Part shown: one piece after another, positions 44,071 to 52,428 of the stretch
How the letters are laid out: the number at the start of each line of letters is the position of its first letter
Numbering within the stretch: the first letter of the stretch is position 1
From: Arthrobacter sp. SLBN-112
GTDB lineage: Bacteria; Actinomycetota; Actinomycetes; Actinomycetales; Micrococcaceae
Direction: 5' to 3'
DNA length: 64,000 nt
NCBI RefSeq assembly: GCF_006715225.1
Contig: NZ_VFMU01000001.1
Coordinates: 3,844,001 to 3,908,000 of the forward strand
Notes under the pieces: generated by a model
What the model was told of the DNA's origin: nothing
What the model saw: only the letters and a program-made list of their open reading frames with translations
The model's database searches: none
Position numbers and translations under genes: made by a program

Positions 44071-45383
44071 AGTGCCCCCTGAATCGAACGGTACACAGCG
44101 AACGCGGCCGGACGTGCGGGCTGCACATCCCCGCGCCAGTGCGCCACGATTCCGACCTGTCCACTGTCCGCATACTTCTCCGTCAGGACCTGAATGCTGA
44201 CCGGCAGACGCTGCCCGATCAGCAGTTGCGTCCAGTCGGCGGCGAAAAGGTCCGTCGCCCTGTTCGTCATCGTGCCCTGCGTGTAGCTGGGCACTTCGTT
44301 CGTCATGTAACGCGGCAGGCCCTCAACATCGGCAGGGAGCCGCAGCGGCTGCCCTGTGGTGTCGTTCGCGCCTGCGTACTGGCGGCTCAGCTTGGCGTTC
44401 CAGATAAGCGCGTTGGGTTCCTCGTTGCCGTAGCGGACCTTGTAAATCGTGTCCAGCACTTCAGCGAAGTACGTTGCCGCCGTCTGCGCGGTGCCGTTCG
44501 CCGCCGCACCCAGCACGTTCCCCGGAAGGACCGCGTTCAGTGCTGCCAGCACTCCGCGCGGGTTGGGCGGGGTGGCCAGGTTGATCGAGCCGGCCCCGGT
44601 AGTGATGCCGCCATACAGCGCAGCGAGGTCCAGGCGCTGGGCCATAGCCTTGCTGATCGCGTCCTTCACGATCTGATCAGCGTTGTTGGCGTCCTGGAAC
44701 CACTCCAGCGAACCAATGACGAGTGTGCTCATCGTCGTCGCGGTCAGCGTGACATTGTCGAACGTGGGATCGGAGGGCGTGATAGTCGATGCCTCGGTGC
44801 GGAACGCTGCCGTCGGATCACCGGTCAAACGGCCAATCTTCACCGTGCCCGCGTCCATCGGAACGATCGATGCCCCGGCCTGCATCACGGCCGATTTGTT
44901 CCTGGCAAGGTCGATCAGTTCCCCGGACCATACGGTGGGGACTACAGCCACGCCGCCAGTGGTAGACAGCGCCCTGATCATGTTGCCGAGGTTCCCGTAC
45001 TGGGCCACGGCGTGGTCCTCGTTCGGTTCCCTGTGCCCGGCAACCATCGGATGCGACCGGAACGATTCGCCCTCACGCAGGGCCGCCCGTTCGCCCGTGG
45101 CCTCGTACACGAACTCGCCGCCGCGTCCGCTGGACCGGTTGCCGTGTTCCATGCGGCTCAGGACCTCGGCAGCCGCATCTGCATCAGCGCCGAACTTGTC
45201 GAGCTTACGCAACTGGGCGAAACAGGCCTCCAGGTTTGACTGCACGTCGTCAAACTCGCGTGCCTCTTCTACGGTAAGGTCCCGTTTTTCGGCCTCCGCC
45301 CGTTCCAGGAGCGCCCGGCTTGCCGTCTTATGCTTATCGATCTGTTCCCAGATCATCGTCTTCATCGATGCCATGATGTCCAC
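44067..45383 (-). CDS. HK97-type phage major capsid protein
   Basis: 438-aa capsid protein. Residues 1-80 form the helical delta/scaffold domain (MIWEQIDKHKTASRALLERAEAEKRDLTVEEAREFDDVQSNLE). The HK97 fold follows, with the typical run from the N-arm (GGVAVVPTVWSGELIDLARNKSAVMQAGASIVPM) through TLVIGSLEWFQDANN to the P-domain (VLTEKYADSGQVGIVAHWRGDVQPARPAAF). No protease or portal gene accompanies it. Start GTG 45383 is tentative; ATG 45374 has AAAGG 11 nt upstream. Confidence 0.88.
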   Translation of the reverse strand: MDIMASMKTMIWEQIDKHKTASRALLERAEAEKRDLTVEEAREFDDVQSNLEACFAQLRKLDKFGADADAAAEVLSRMEHGNRSSGRGGEFVYEATGERAALREGESFRSHPMVAGHREPNEDHAVAQYGNLGNMIRALSTTGGVAVVPTVWSGELIDLARNKSAVMQAGASIVPMDAGTVKIGRLTGDPTAAFRTEASTITPSDPTFDNVTLTATTMSTLVIGSLEWFQDANNADQIVKDAISKAMAQRLDLAALYGGITTGAGSINLATPPNPRGVLAALNAVLPGNVLGAAANGTAQTAATYFAEVLDTIYKVRYGNEEPNALIWNAKLSRQYAGANDTTGQPLRLPADVEGLPRYMTNEVPSYTQGTMTNRATDLFAADWTQLLIGQRLPVSIQVLTEKYADSGQVGIVAHWRGDVQPARPAAFAVYRSIQGAL

Positions 45384-45465
45384 GGCCTTTCTTGAACTAA
45401 CCGCAGTCCGGTCACACTAAACCAGCGCGGAATAACTAATTGGGGATGTTGCCCGGGACAGGCCC

Positions 45466-45675
45466 TCAACGCCGCGTCCTTGGACGCTTACTGCCGGGTG
45501 CGATTCGCGCTACCCGACGGCGGAGGTTGCTCCGTGTTTCCTGCTGCTGGCGGTGGATGTCGTCCTGCCGCTCCGCTCGCTTCCACTCACTTCGCGTCCG
45601 GTGGGTTTCGCCCTGCCGTCGGCGGTCTGTAGAAGCTCGCTCACCTTCAATCTTATCTCCGGCCTGACAGATCAA
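45466..45675 (-). CDS. Putative short Arg-rich protein (low confidence)
   Basis: 69-aa frame starting with TTG, 4 bp after the upstream stop, with AAAGGA 8 nt before. Sequence is very rich in Arg/Gln/Glu (RRRQGETHRTRSEWKRAERQ). It fills the gap between the terminase-like gene and the capsid gene. It could be a minor head protein or an artefact of the GC-rich frame. Confidence 0.35.
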   Translation of the reverse strand: MICQAGDKIEGERASTDRRRQGETHRTRSEWKRAERQDDIHRQQQETRSNLRRRVARIAPGSKRPRTRR

Positions 45676-45679
45676 CGCG

Positions 45680-46108
45680 TCAGTCCTTTGGCAGCCCCAG
45701 CGGCCGCAACGACTTCAGAAAGTCATCGTCATCCTGAACCTGGGCGGTCTTCGACAGTGCAGCCAGGTCCCCCATCAGCTCCCTCCAGGTCCGGGTCGTG
45801 GCCGACAACAGGTGCCACCTGCCCGTCTCCGGGATCGAATCCAAGAGCCTGGCGTGCATCACCGTCACGTCCGCCAGAGCTGCCCCAGCGTCGTCCTGCG
45901 GCCCGCAGGCATCCACCACGGCCCGCGTACTCGCCTCTACCGGTCCCATGCCCTCGGGGATAGCCCCAACCCCCTCGCCCCGCTGCTTCGCCCTGAATCG
46001 CGCCTGCGCGTCCGCCTTGCCCCGACGGCAGACGAAACACCGGCAGCCATGCTTCTGATAGCCCGACTGCCCGTGCTTGATGCCCGGCAGCGGATCATCC
46101 CCAGCCAT
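45680..46108 (-). CDS. Small terminase-like / Cys-cluster phage protein
   Basis: 142-aa protein. N-terminus HGQSGYQKHGCRCFVCRRGKADAQARFRA is a CxC-xxC cluster seen in actinophage proteins near terminase genes; the helical C-terminal half (ALADVTVMHARLLDSIP…LMGDLAALSK) resembles small terminase subunits. ATG 46108 has GAGGAGGAGG just upstream. There is no large terminase subunit beside it, so a helper phage may supply one. The assignment is tentative. Confidence 0.55.
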   Translation of the reverse strand: MAGDDPLPGIKHGQSGYQKHGCRCFVCRRGKADAQARFRAKQRGEGVGAIPEGMGPVEASTRAVVDACGPQDDAGAALADVTVMHARLLDSIPETGRWHLLSATTRTWRELMGDLAALSKTAQVQDDDDFLKSLRPLGLPKD

Positions 46109-46257
46109 GTCCTCCTCCTCAATCACTCGTGACTACCCCCGCCCAACAGCGGAAATAGAAATGCGCGGACTGCGCGGTCATTAGCCCCGTTCGCCCATAA
46201 GAAAACAGGCCGTTGCTTCCCGGTCGCTGCTCGCGCCCATGAGATAATTGACTCTCG

Positions 46258-46294
46258 GAACCCCTGCGCCCTCCCCCCAGTAGCGCAGGGGTTC
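46258..46294 (-). terminator. Terminator between early and late gene sets of the element
   Basis: Perfect stem GAACCCCTGCGC (46258-46269) with GCGCAGGGGTTC (46283-46294). It lies between the small early genes and the terminase-like/capsid genes on the minus strand. Confidence 0.8.
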
Positions 46295-46307
46295 CCCTTT
46301 GCCCCTT

Positions 46308-46553
46308 TCATGCCTCTGGCTCCGGCAGATCACCCGGGATCTCTTCGGCCCGATGGATCAGGTAGTTCAGGAACTGTTCCTGCTGTGGTCCGCCGGTCGC
46401 TGCTTCGATGATGCTCAGGGCGGTGAACAGCAGGCCCTGCGCTTCCGGGAGTGTCGCTGGCAGGAGCAGTTGCCCGGCTTCGGTGTCTCCTGCCCGCGCC
46501 GCCCGCAGGAGTGCCACGATCGTCTGGATCGCTGCTGTGGTCGTCATGGCCAT
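46308..46553 (-). CDS. Small phage-type hypothetical protein (81 aa)
   Basis: MAMTTTAAIQTIVALLRAARAGDTEAGQ… is helix-rich and acidic at the C-terminus. GAGAGG precedes the ATG; it overlaps the upstream 60-aa gene by 10 bp. Last gene before the terminator. Function unknown. Confidence 0.65.
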   Translation of the reverse strand: MAMTTTAAIQTIVALLRAARAGDTEAGQLLLPATLPEAQGLLFTALSIIEAATGGPQQEQFLNYLIHRAEEIPGDLPEPEA

Positions 46554-46726
46554 AATGTTGCCCTCTCGTTCGGTGTATTTCCCCCGATGTCCTGCTGCAT
46601 GTCCGCCAGCTTCTGTTCGGCGGCGAGCGCCCGGTTCTGCCAGTACCTCATCCCGTCGTGTTCCTGGAGTGCCTTGGCCCGGTAGGTTTCAACCTGACGT
46701 TCCAGGTCATTCCTGCTGAGCCTCAC
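46544..46726 (-). CDS. Small phage-type hypothetical protein (60 aa)
   Basis: MRLSRNDLERQVETYRAKAL… is predicted coiled coil. GTG start forms a 4-bp GTGA overlap with the upstream gene. Function unknown. Confidence 0.6.
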   Translation of the reverse strand: MRLSRNDLERQVETYRAKALQEHDGMRYWQNRALAAEQKLADMQQDIGGNTPNERATLWP

Positions 46727-46935
46727 TTCCGATCGCCCCTCACGAGAACCAGCCTCGGCTGCTTCCTGTCCGGCAGTGGGATCGCATCGATTTCAGGTGA
46801 ACTCTTGTAAGCGATCCATGCCTCATCCCTGGTCCGGGACCAGCCATCAGGGAACCCCTCCGAGTCGCAGTCATCGCAGTAATAGCCCGCCGCGTTCGCC
46901 AGCCCAGAGCAGCCCAGCGTTGAACAAGGAACCAT
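46723..46935 (-). CDS. Small zinc-finger-like hypothetical protein (70 aa)
   Basis: Cysteines in CSTLGC and YYCDDCDSEG can make a four-Cys zinc site. Spacing to neighbours is 1 bp upstream and overlap downstream. Function unknown, probably DNA- or protein-binding. Confidence 0.65.
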   Translation of the reverse strand: MVPCSTLGCSGLANAAGYYCDDCDSEGFPDGWSRTRDEAWIAYKSSPEIDAIPLPDRKQPRLVLVRGDRK

Positions 46936-46936
46936 G

Positions 46937-47692
46937 TCAGAACACCCGCCCGGGATACGCCCGGTGAAGGGCGTTGCGAGCCTGGTTCTCGGTTTTCAAC
47001 TCCGCACAGACAGCCATCAGGCCCTCAACCGTCATCACGTTTTTGTCTTCACAGACGATGCGCCAGCGCAGACCCTCTTCGTCCGTAGGCCACGCATCCG
47101 GGTCCAGCGCCAAAGGCCCGTTCACCCCGATTTCAGAAGGACCTGTTGGAGTACTACTTCTCTTAAAGGCCATTCCCTCTGGGTTTCCAAGTGGGTTCCC
47201 ATCTGGGTTTTTGTCCCGCGTGTTTACGGGGAATTTCATTTCTGCCGTTTCAGAACCCTGAAAACCCCTTAAACCCAACTGGGTTTCACTTTGGGTTTCG
47301 TTCTGGGTTCCCATCTGGGTTGGCGTTGGCGTTGCTACCGGGCGAGGCCACACCTCGCGCGCCCCGCCGCTGCTAGGGCGACGTCCACCCTTCTTGCCGT
47401 TCATCTGGTTCCGTGTTTGTTGAGCCACCACAGACTCGCGGGTCCGCTGGTACTGGGAATGATGAAGAATCACGTAGCTGTCGCCGTAGTCCGACCAGAA
47501 GCCGCGAGCCAGGAGCTCCTGAACCACCGCAGGTTCCCCGCGCTTCAAGTGGCGGAGGTCAGACTTGGGGATGCGGCAGTCCAGCAACCTCCTCGCTTGC
47601 CAGATCAGCGCCTCCGTGTGGAGCCGGAACGCAGCGTCTGAAAGCTGCCAGCAGTCGTCGCCGTAGTCATCGGAAAGTTTAGTGAAGGCCAT
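46937..47692 (-). CDS. Replication/DNA-binding-like protein of the element
   Basis: 251-aa protein. The N-terminal 110 residues (MAFTKLSDDYGDDCWQLSDAAFRLHTEALIWQARRLLDCRIPKSDLRHL) look like the winged-helix domain of phage replication proteins (DnaD/replisome-organiser type). Then follow a Lys/Arg/Gly basic stretch, a low-complexity Thr/Gln linker (TPTPTQMGTQNETQSETQLG), and a C-terminal region about residues 190-251. ATG 47692 is chosen; it overlaps the upstream small gene by 14 bp. Function is inferred from position and domain type. Confidence 0.6.
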   Translation of the reverse strand: MAFTKLSDDYGDDCWQLSDAAFRLHTEALIWQARRLLDCRIPKSDLRHLKRGEPAVVQELLARGFWSDYGDSYVILHHSQYQRTRESVVAQQTRNQMNGKKGGRRPSSGGAREVWPRPVATPTPTQMGTQNETQSETQLGLRGFQGSETAEMKFPVNTRDKNPDGNPLGNPEGMAFKRSSTPTGPSEIGVNGPLALDPDAWPTDEEGLRWRIVCEDKNVMTVEGLMAVCAELKTENQARNALHRAYPGRVF

Positions 47693-47900
47693 TTTGACCG
47701 TCCGACGGACGAAGCAGCAGCGCAATCCTGTCCACTTGCTCTTTGCTCAGCGGAGGCGCTTCGGCCACCACTTTGCTGATGTACTGTTCCAGCTTCGCGG
47801 CGGCCAACCTGCGCCGGGCCTCTTCCACGGGCTGGCCGTTCCGAACCCTGACGGCTACTTCCGCCCGAGCTTGGTAGATCTCCTTCGACAATTCCAACAT
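47679..47900 (-). CDS. Small helical hypothetical protein (73 aa)
   Basis: MLELSKEIYQARAEVAVRVRNGQPVEEARRRLAAAKLEQYISKVV… is mostly helical with a basic C-terminal part. It opens the early operon of the element just downstream of the integrase. Function unknown. Confidence 0.6.
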   Translation of the reverse strand: MLELSKEIYQARAEVAVRVRNGQPVEEARRRLAAAKLEQYISKVVAEAPPLSKEQVDRIALLLRPSDGQNGLH

Positions 47901-48035
47901 CCAATGCGCTCGTGCATCTTCAAGGCTGTCGGGTTGGCCCTGCTTACACTTCTAGTTTTAGGGGCACCTGACTGGCAAAGAAGCGGATGCAAAAGGATGT
48001 CCGGAAGTTCGCACCTTCTATCCACAGGCCTTGTT

Positions 48036-49460
48036 TTAGGCCATCCACTCAATCCTGATCTGGTCGGGGTCGAAGCCGCGCCCCTTGCCTGCGGGCAGCA
48101 CCATCACCGACAGCAGGGTGCGGATGATTTGCCGCTGGGTCCCCAACGGCAATGCTGACCAGGCCTCAGCGACATCCTCGGCCCCGATGACAGCGGCGGC
48201 CGGGTTCAAGCCCTCGGCGTTACTGATCGCGTTTTCGATCTCGCCAAGTTCTCTCGTCAGCTTCCCGGCCTGATCGCGTACAGCAGAGACTGACATGACC
48301 CCTTCCGCCAGCAATGCCGCTAAACCGTCCCTACGGTCCCTCAGAGCCCGCGCCTTGGCACGAAGGTCTGTGGTTGTGTCCCCGCTTGCGAACATACGGG
48401 CAGCGTCTGGCATGCCCAGCCGGGTGACGACCACGCTCTGGACAAGGGCGTCGATCTGGTCCAGGTTCCGCTGCATGCAGTACCCGCCGAAGCACCGGTA
48501 CACCATGCGTTTCGCGCCGTCCTTGCCAGGGGCAGGTGCAGCGAACATCTTCGCCCCACACTTGGAGCAGACCAAGATACCTGACAGAAGGTACTTCGTG
48601 TTGAGATCGTCGGGCGCAGTTTTGCGGCGTGGGTCTGTCAGGACTTCCTTCAACCGGCGCGAGGTTTCCTCGTCGAGGATTGGCTCCCACTGCCCGGCCG
48701 CCTCCTGCGGCACCCCGTTGTAGGTCCGGGTCCCGGCATAGCGTTCGCTCAGAAGGACGCGCCGGAGTTGGGTGACTCCCCAGGGTCCCCCTTCCTTGAG
48801 GATGACCGTCTTGTCCCTCTTGTCACGGCTGACAGCAGTCGTGCGGAGTCCGTCAGCGTTCCACTTCCGTACGACGCTGGTCAAGGTCGCTCCGTCGAGA
48901 ACCAAGGCGGCTGCTTCCCTAATGGCCTCCGCTTCGTCAGGCACGGTGAAAACGCGGCCGTCCTCGGTGCGGTCATAGCCAAAGGGCCGACGGGACCAGA
49001 AGGCCTCCCCCTTCCCGGCTCGCTGGGCATTGGCAGCCTTCTGACGATCTCCCTTGTGCTTCGTTTCCATCGCGGCAATGGCGGTCAGAATCTGGGCAAC
49101 AGCTACCCCTGTGGCGTCGCCAAGATCCAGTGATACACCGTGGACACAGGCGATGTTGACCCGGTGCTTCTGGCCCGCATCGATGATGCGGGAGAGGTCC
49201 TTCATTGACCGCGTCAGGCGGTCCAGGTGCCAGACGACAACACCAGAGACAAGTCCACGGCCGATGTCCCCCAGCAGCCTTTCGAAGGCGGGACGGGTCT
49301 TACCGGTGGTGGCGCTGATCGAGTTGTCAGCATAGAGGACTGGGGCGTCCCAGCCTTTGGCTTGGGCGATGAGGCGGCAGTCGGCCTCTTGGCGTTGAAC
49401 GGCCGCTTCGTGGCCGGTTTTGTCTTCGGACTGCCTGACGTAGACGGCGTGTGTGCCCAT
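48036..49460 (-). CDS. int: Large serine recombinase (integrase)
   Basis: 474-aa large serine recombinase. The N-terminal catalytic domain has YVRQSEDKTG with nucleophile Ser11 and Arg9, and HLDRLTRSMKDL. The recombinase domain follows (GYDRTEDGRVFTV to RRVLLSERYAG). A zinc-ribbon is formed by CSKCGAKM and CFGGYC, and a coiled coil (about residues 370-420, RAKARALRDRRDGLAALL) precedes the C-terminus. The ATG lies 29 bp from the right core, as in actinophage-type elements. It should catalyse attB x attP and, with an unknown directionality factor, excision. Confidence 0.95.
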   Translation of the reverse strand: MGTHAVYVRQSEDKTGHEAAVQRQEADCRLIAQAKGWDAPVLYADNSISATTGKTRPAFERLLGDIGRGLVSGVVVWHLDRLTRSMKDLSRIIDAGQKHRVNIACVHGVSLDLGDATGVAVAQILTAIAAMETKHKGDRQKAANAQRAGKGEAFWSRRPFGYDRTEDGRVFTVPDEAEAIREAAALVLDGATLTSVVRKWNADGLRTTAVSRDKRDKTVILKEGGPWGVTQLRRVLLSERYAGTRTYNGVPQEAAGQWEPILDEETSRRLKEVLTDPRRKTAPDDLNTKYLLSGILVCSKCGAKMFAAPAPGKDGAKRMVYRCFGGYCMQRNLDQIDALVQSVVVTRLGMPDAARMFASGDTTTDLRAKARALRDRRDGLAALLAEGVMSVSAVRDQAGKLTRELGEIENAISNAEGLNPAAAVIGAEDVAEAWSALPLGTQRQIIRTLLSVMVLPAGKGRGFDPDQIRIEWMA

Positions 49461-49475
49461 GCTTCGAGAGTAACG

Positions 49476-50354
49476 CTAGCGGCTGACAAGCGGGACCATC
49501 ATCGCGATTTCCTTTTTCCCTGCAGCTTCCATGAGGTCCCGTTTGGCCGAATCGCGTACGTCCTGTGCCTGCGCGCGGAGCACGTCTGCGAGGGGGGTTC
49601 CTCTTTCCACTGCAACGATGATGCCGTCAACGAACCGGACCAAGGGGGCAAGGTCGGTGCGGGCTGAGAACTCCTGCAAGGCCAAGACCAGGGGTTTTCC
49701 TGCCCTCGTCTCCGCGAGGATCTTTGAGAATTCCTTTGACAGCTCACCATTGGCACTCCTGCAAACGCGATCCAAAGCGCCCGTTGCGCTCTCGCCTGCG
49801 CCGACCGCCAGAGCCATCAGTTCGGCAAGGCTGGGAAACTCTGCCATCATCCGTGCTTCCCGCCGGCGGACCTGGGCTCCCAGCCAGTAATCCCGCAGCA
49901 CAAAACCTGCTGCAGCACTGCCGATAATTACCGCAGCTGCCAGGAGTGGATTGAACCTCCCGGCTGCGGCTCCGATGAAGATAAGCGCCAACGAGAGGGC
50001 AAAACCGGCAGCGGCCCAGAGCAGTTGTTCCGCACGGAAGTCGATTGGTGACTTGTTGATCCCTGCCTGGGCCAAGCGGCGCCCGGTGGCCCCGGGCGAG
50101 GGGTTGAGTTTCCCCAATGCGGAAAGCCAGTCCCGGAAGACAGGGCGGAGAATCCGTTCCAGCGGGCCGAAAGGTGTCAGGTTCTGCTCGCCTGCAGAGA
50201 GGAGCCGCGACTCCAGGTTCTGCGACTTCAGTTGCGGCTCGATGCGTTCAGAGAGTGTCATGGCACGCATTGGCGGTGACCGGAAGATCACGAGCCACAA
50301 TCCGAAGCCAAGGCCGATACCGCAGAGTACTGCTGCAGGCGGAACGGTGATCAT
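49476..50354 (-). pseudogene. tadC: TadC N-terminal fragment, interrupted by the element
   Basis: 292-codon frame, the first 290 codons from tadC. It is a TadC-type inner-membrane platform protein of the type IVc pilus machine: N-terminal hydrophobic segment (AAVLCGIGLGFGLWLVIF), the T2SF domain (about residues 160-280, RMMAEFPSLAELMALAVGAGESATGAL) and the KKEIAMMVPLV end. The native frame runs into element DNA after VPLV and stops at SR-TAG, losing the last membrane helix. ATG overlaps the tadB stop by 4 bp. Confidence 0.92.
49489..49493 (-). other. Right attachment core of the element
   Basis: CCGCT on the minus strand, right copy of the crossover core, directly after tadC codons GTC and before element sequence TGTCAGCCGCTAGCG. 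Confidence 0.8.
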
Positions 50355-51208
50355 CGGAGTACCCTTTCGTCCTGCGGCAAGGCCCCGATCTTCAACATGA
50401 CGGTGTAGCAAACCAGGGAGACAACCAGACCTCCGAGCAGGACGGCGGCACCCATAGGCGTGTTGTAGGCCTGGATCGCCTCCGGCCTGGTGGCGAGCAG
50501 GATCATCACGATCCAGGGTGCTGCGACGGCAAGCCGGGCGGCATTAATGGTCCAGGACTGACGCGCCTCCAATTCACTGCGGGTCCGCGCGTTTTCCCTC
50601 AGGAACTCGGCCAGTGTGCCCAGGAGCTTCCCCAAGTCTGAGCCGCCCACTTCGCGGGTCAGCCGGAGTGCTTCGATTATCCGGTCAGCCACGGGGTCAG
50701 CCAGCCGCTGTTTCAGTTTGTTCAGAGAGCCATCGAACTGGCCGCCGGCACGGTAGTCAGCGCCGAACTCACGAAAGATGGGCCGCAGTTCCTCAGGCCC
50801 CTTGTCTCCAAGTTGAATGAGGGCCTCAGGCAGCGGCAGGCCGGCGCGGATCGCCGATCGGAGATGATCGACGACGTCAGGCCAAAGCTGGCGCAGCATG
50901 GCCGTCCTCTTTTTGGCCCGCCACCGGAGGATGGTGATTGGCAGCCACGCTCCGAAAAGCCCGAAGCAGGCGGCAATGGCCCACGAACGGCTGAGCCCGT
51001 AGATGATGAGTGCCACGAAGATTCCCAGCCCCAGGCACGTACCCGCCAGGCCGCGTGCTGAGACCTTATCGACCCCGGCAGCCGCGAGCAGGTCAGCCAG
51101 TCGGGTGGGCTTACGCTTGCGGACCCCGCGGTCCGGCGTTTCCCAGCAGGCCCACCAGATAAGGAAGAAGCCCACCCCCAACGCCGCCCCCACCAGCGCC
51201 GGGATCAT
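50351..51208 (-). CDS. tadB: Tad pilus platform protein TadB
   Basis: 285-aa membrane protein, T2SF/TadB type. N-terminal hydrophobic segment (ALGVGFFLIWWACW), helices near ARGLAGTCLGLGIFVALIIYGLS and CFGLFGAWLPITI, a cytoplasmic domain (AIRAGLPLPEALIQLGDKGPEELRPIFREFG) and two C-terminal helices. It overlaps tadA and tadC by 4 bp each. With TadC it forms the pilus assembly platform. Confidence 0.9.
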   Translation of the reverse strand: MIPALVGAALGVGFFLIWWACWETPDRGVRKRKPTRLADLLAAAGVDKVSARGLAGTCLGLGIFVALIIYGLSRSWAIAACFGLFGAWLPITILRWRAKKRTAMLRQLWPDVVDHLRSAIRAGLPLPEALIQLGDKGPEELRPIFREFGADYRAGGQFDGSLNKLKQRLADPVADRIIEALRLTREVGGSDLGKLLGTLAEFLRENARTRSELEARQSWTINAARLAVAAPWIVMILLATRPEAIQAYNTPMGAAVLLGGLVVSLVCYTVMLKIGALPQDERVLR

Positions 51209-52428
51209 CGCGGATCCAGCAGCGCAGCGACGTCGTATCCTGCCCGCGAGAACTTTTCCGCCGCCGGCATGGCATTGGCCCGAGGCTGCAGGACTCCATT
51301 CTCCAGAGCGAAGATCATTGACGACTCGATGATGCCGTTTTCCACGCGTCGGCCCAGCGACAGGATCTGAGTCACTTGCCGCCGCCCGTCGGCTTGCCTG
51401 CTGCAGTGCACCACCAGGTCTATGCAGGATGCAACGGTGGGGACAACGAACGCACTTGAGATGTTCTCCCCCGCCAGCAGCGGCAATGTACAGATCTTGG
51501 TGACAGCATCATGGGCGGAGTTCGCATGGACGGTGCACATCCCAGGAAGACCACTGTTAAGTGCGATCAGCATGTCAAGGCTCTCGGCTTCCCGCACCTC
51601 CCCCACAACCAGTCGGTCCGGGCGCATGCGCAAGGCTTCCTTCACCAGGCGACGGAGTGGAATTTCGCCCTCACCTTCGAGATTTGGCTGCCTGCACTGC
51701 AACCCCACCACGTCCCGGAGCGGAAACTGCAGTTCAAAAATCTCCTCGACAGTGATAACACGCTCCCGCGTTCCGATGCTCGCCGCCAGGCAGTTCAACA
51801 TGGTCGTCTTGCCTGCCTGCGTCGCCCCTGACACAAGGATGTTCAGGCCACTGGACACCGCTGCGCCGAGAAACCGCGCCGACTGCGGTGTCAGCGTCCC
51901 CAACTCGACCAGGTGTTCCAGGCGGCTGGCCTTCACGACGAACTTCCTGATGTTCACGGCCCAGTGGCGGCGGGTCACATCTGGAATGACCACGTGGAGC
52001 CTGGATCCATCGGGCAGCGCGGCATCGACGAACGGAGAGGACATATCCAGGCGTCTGCCGGAGCTTTTGAGCATGCGTTCGACCAAGTCGCGAACCTGCT
52101 GCTCGGAGAGGCTCAGCGATGTCAGCTCTGACTCGCCGCTGCGTGCCACATAAATTTCGTTTGGGGCATTGAGCCAAATCTCTTCGATTGACGGATCGTC
52201 GAGCAGTGGCTGGAGCACCCCAAAGCCCGCGACGGCATCGAACAGGAATCTGCGGGCTGCGTCCAGCGGGCCAAGAGGCGGAAGAGGCCCCATAAGTGCG
52301 CGCTCATCATAGTCAGTGACGGCTGCTTCCACCAGCCTTCGGACCTCTCCGGCTTGCCTGAGCGGATCCAGCCCGCGTCGGCGGATGAGCTCACGGACCT
52401 CGTCCTCGACAATTCCCAGCGCGTCCAT
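51205..52428 (-). CDS. tadA: Tad/Flp pilus assembly ATPase TadA (CpaF)
   Basis: 407-aa secretion ATPase of the VirB11/CpaF family. Walker A is GATQAGKTT, Walker B-like RPDRLVVGEVREAE, and the His box follows (CTVHANSAHDA). GGGGGAA precedes the ATG. It drives pilin polymerisation. No TadZ gene is seen in front; the 330 bp upstream has no gene, so this is the first gene of the operon. Confidence 0.94.
   Translation of the reverse strand: MDALGIVEDEVRELIRRRGLDPLRQAGEVRRLVEAAVTDYDERALMGPLPPLGPLDAARRFLFDAVAGFGVLQPLLDDPSIEEIWLNAPNEIYVARSGESELTSLSLSEQQVRDLVERMLKSSGRRLDMSSPFVDAALPDGSRLHVVIPDVTRRHWAVNIRKFVVKASRLEHLVELGTLTPQSARFLGAAVSSGLNILVSGATQAGKTTMLNCLAASIGTRERVITVEEIFELQFPLRDVVGLQCRQPNLEGEGEIPLRRLVKEALRMRPDRLVVGEVREAESLDMLIALNSGLPGMCTVHANSAHDAVTKICTLPLLAGENISSAFVVPTVASCIDLVVHCSRQADGRRQVTQILSLGRRVENGIIESSMIFALENGVLQPRANAMPAAEKFSRAGYDVAALLDPR

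Larger units (their letters stand above)
39935..49493. mobile_element. 9.55-kb integrative element (phage satellite-like) inserted in tadC
   Basis: Boundaries follow from the split tadC. A 5-bp identical core, CCGCT on the minus strand, lies at 39939-39935 and 49493-49489, and one core-to-core unit is 9554 bp. Reconstructed attB reads GTCCCGCTGGTCTTCGG, which encodes VPLVF in frame. Reconstructed attP reads GGGTGCCGCTTGTCAGCC. The serine integrase gene starts 29 bp from the right core. Contents are integrase, a replication-like gene with short ORFs, a terminase-like gene, an HK97 capsid gene with a small downstream gene, an MmeI-family R-M gene and a 47-aa peptide gene. Portal, large terminase, protease and tail genes are absent. 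Confidence 0.88.

Noticed and set aside
46123..46311. 62-codon minus frame in the element
   Set aside because: Overlaps a perfect terminator hairpin and the start of the terminase-like gene; no ribosome site.
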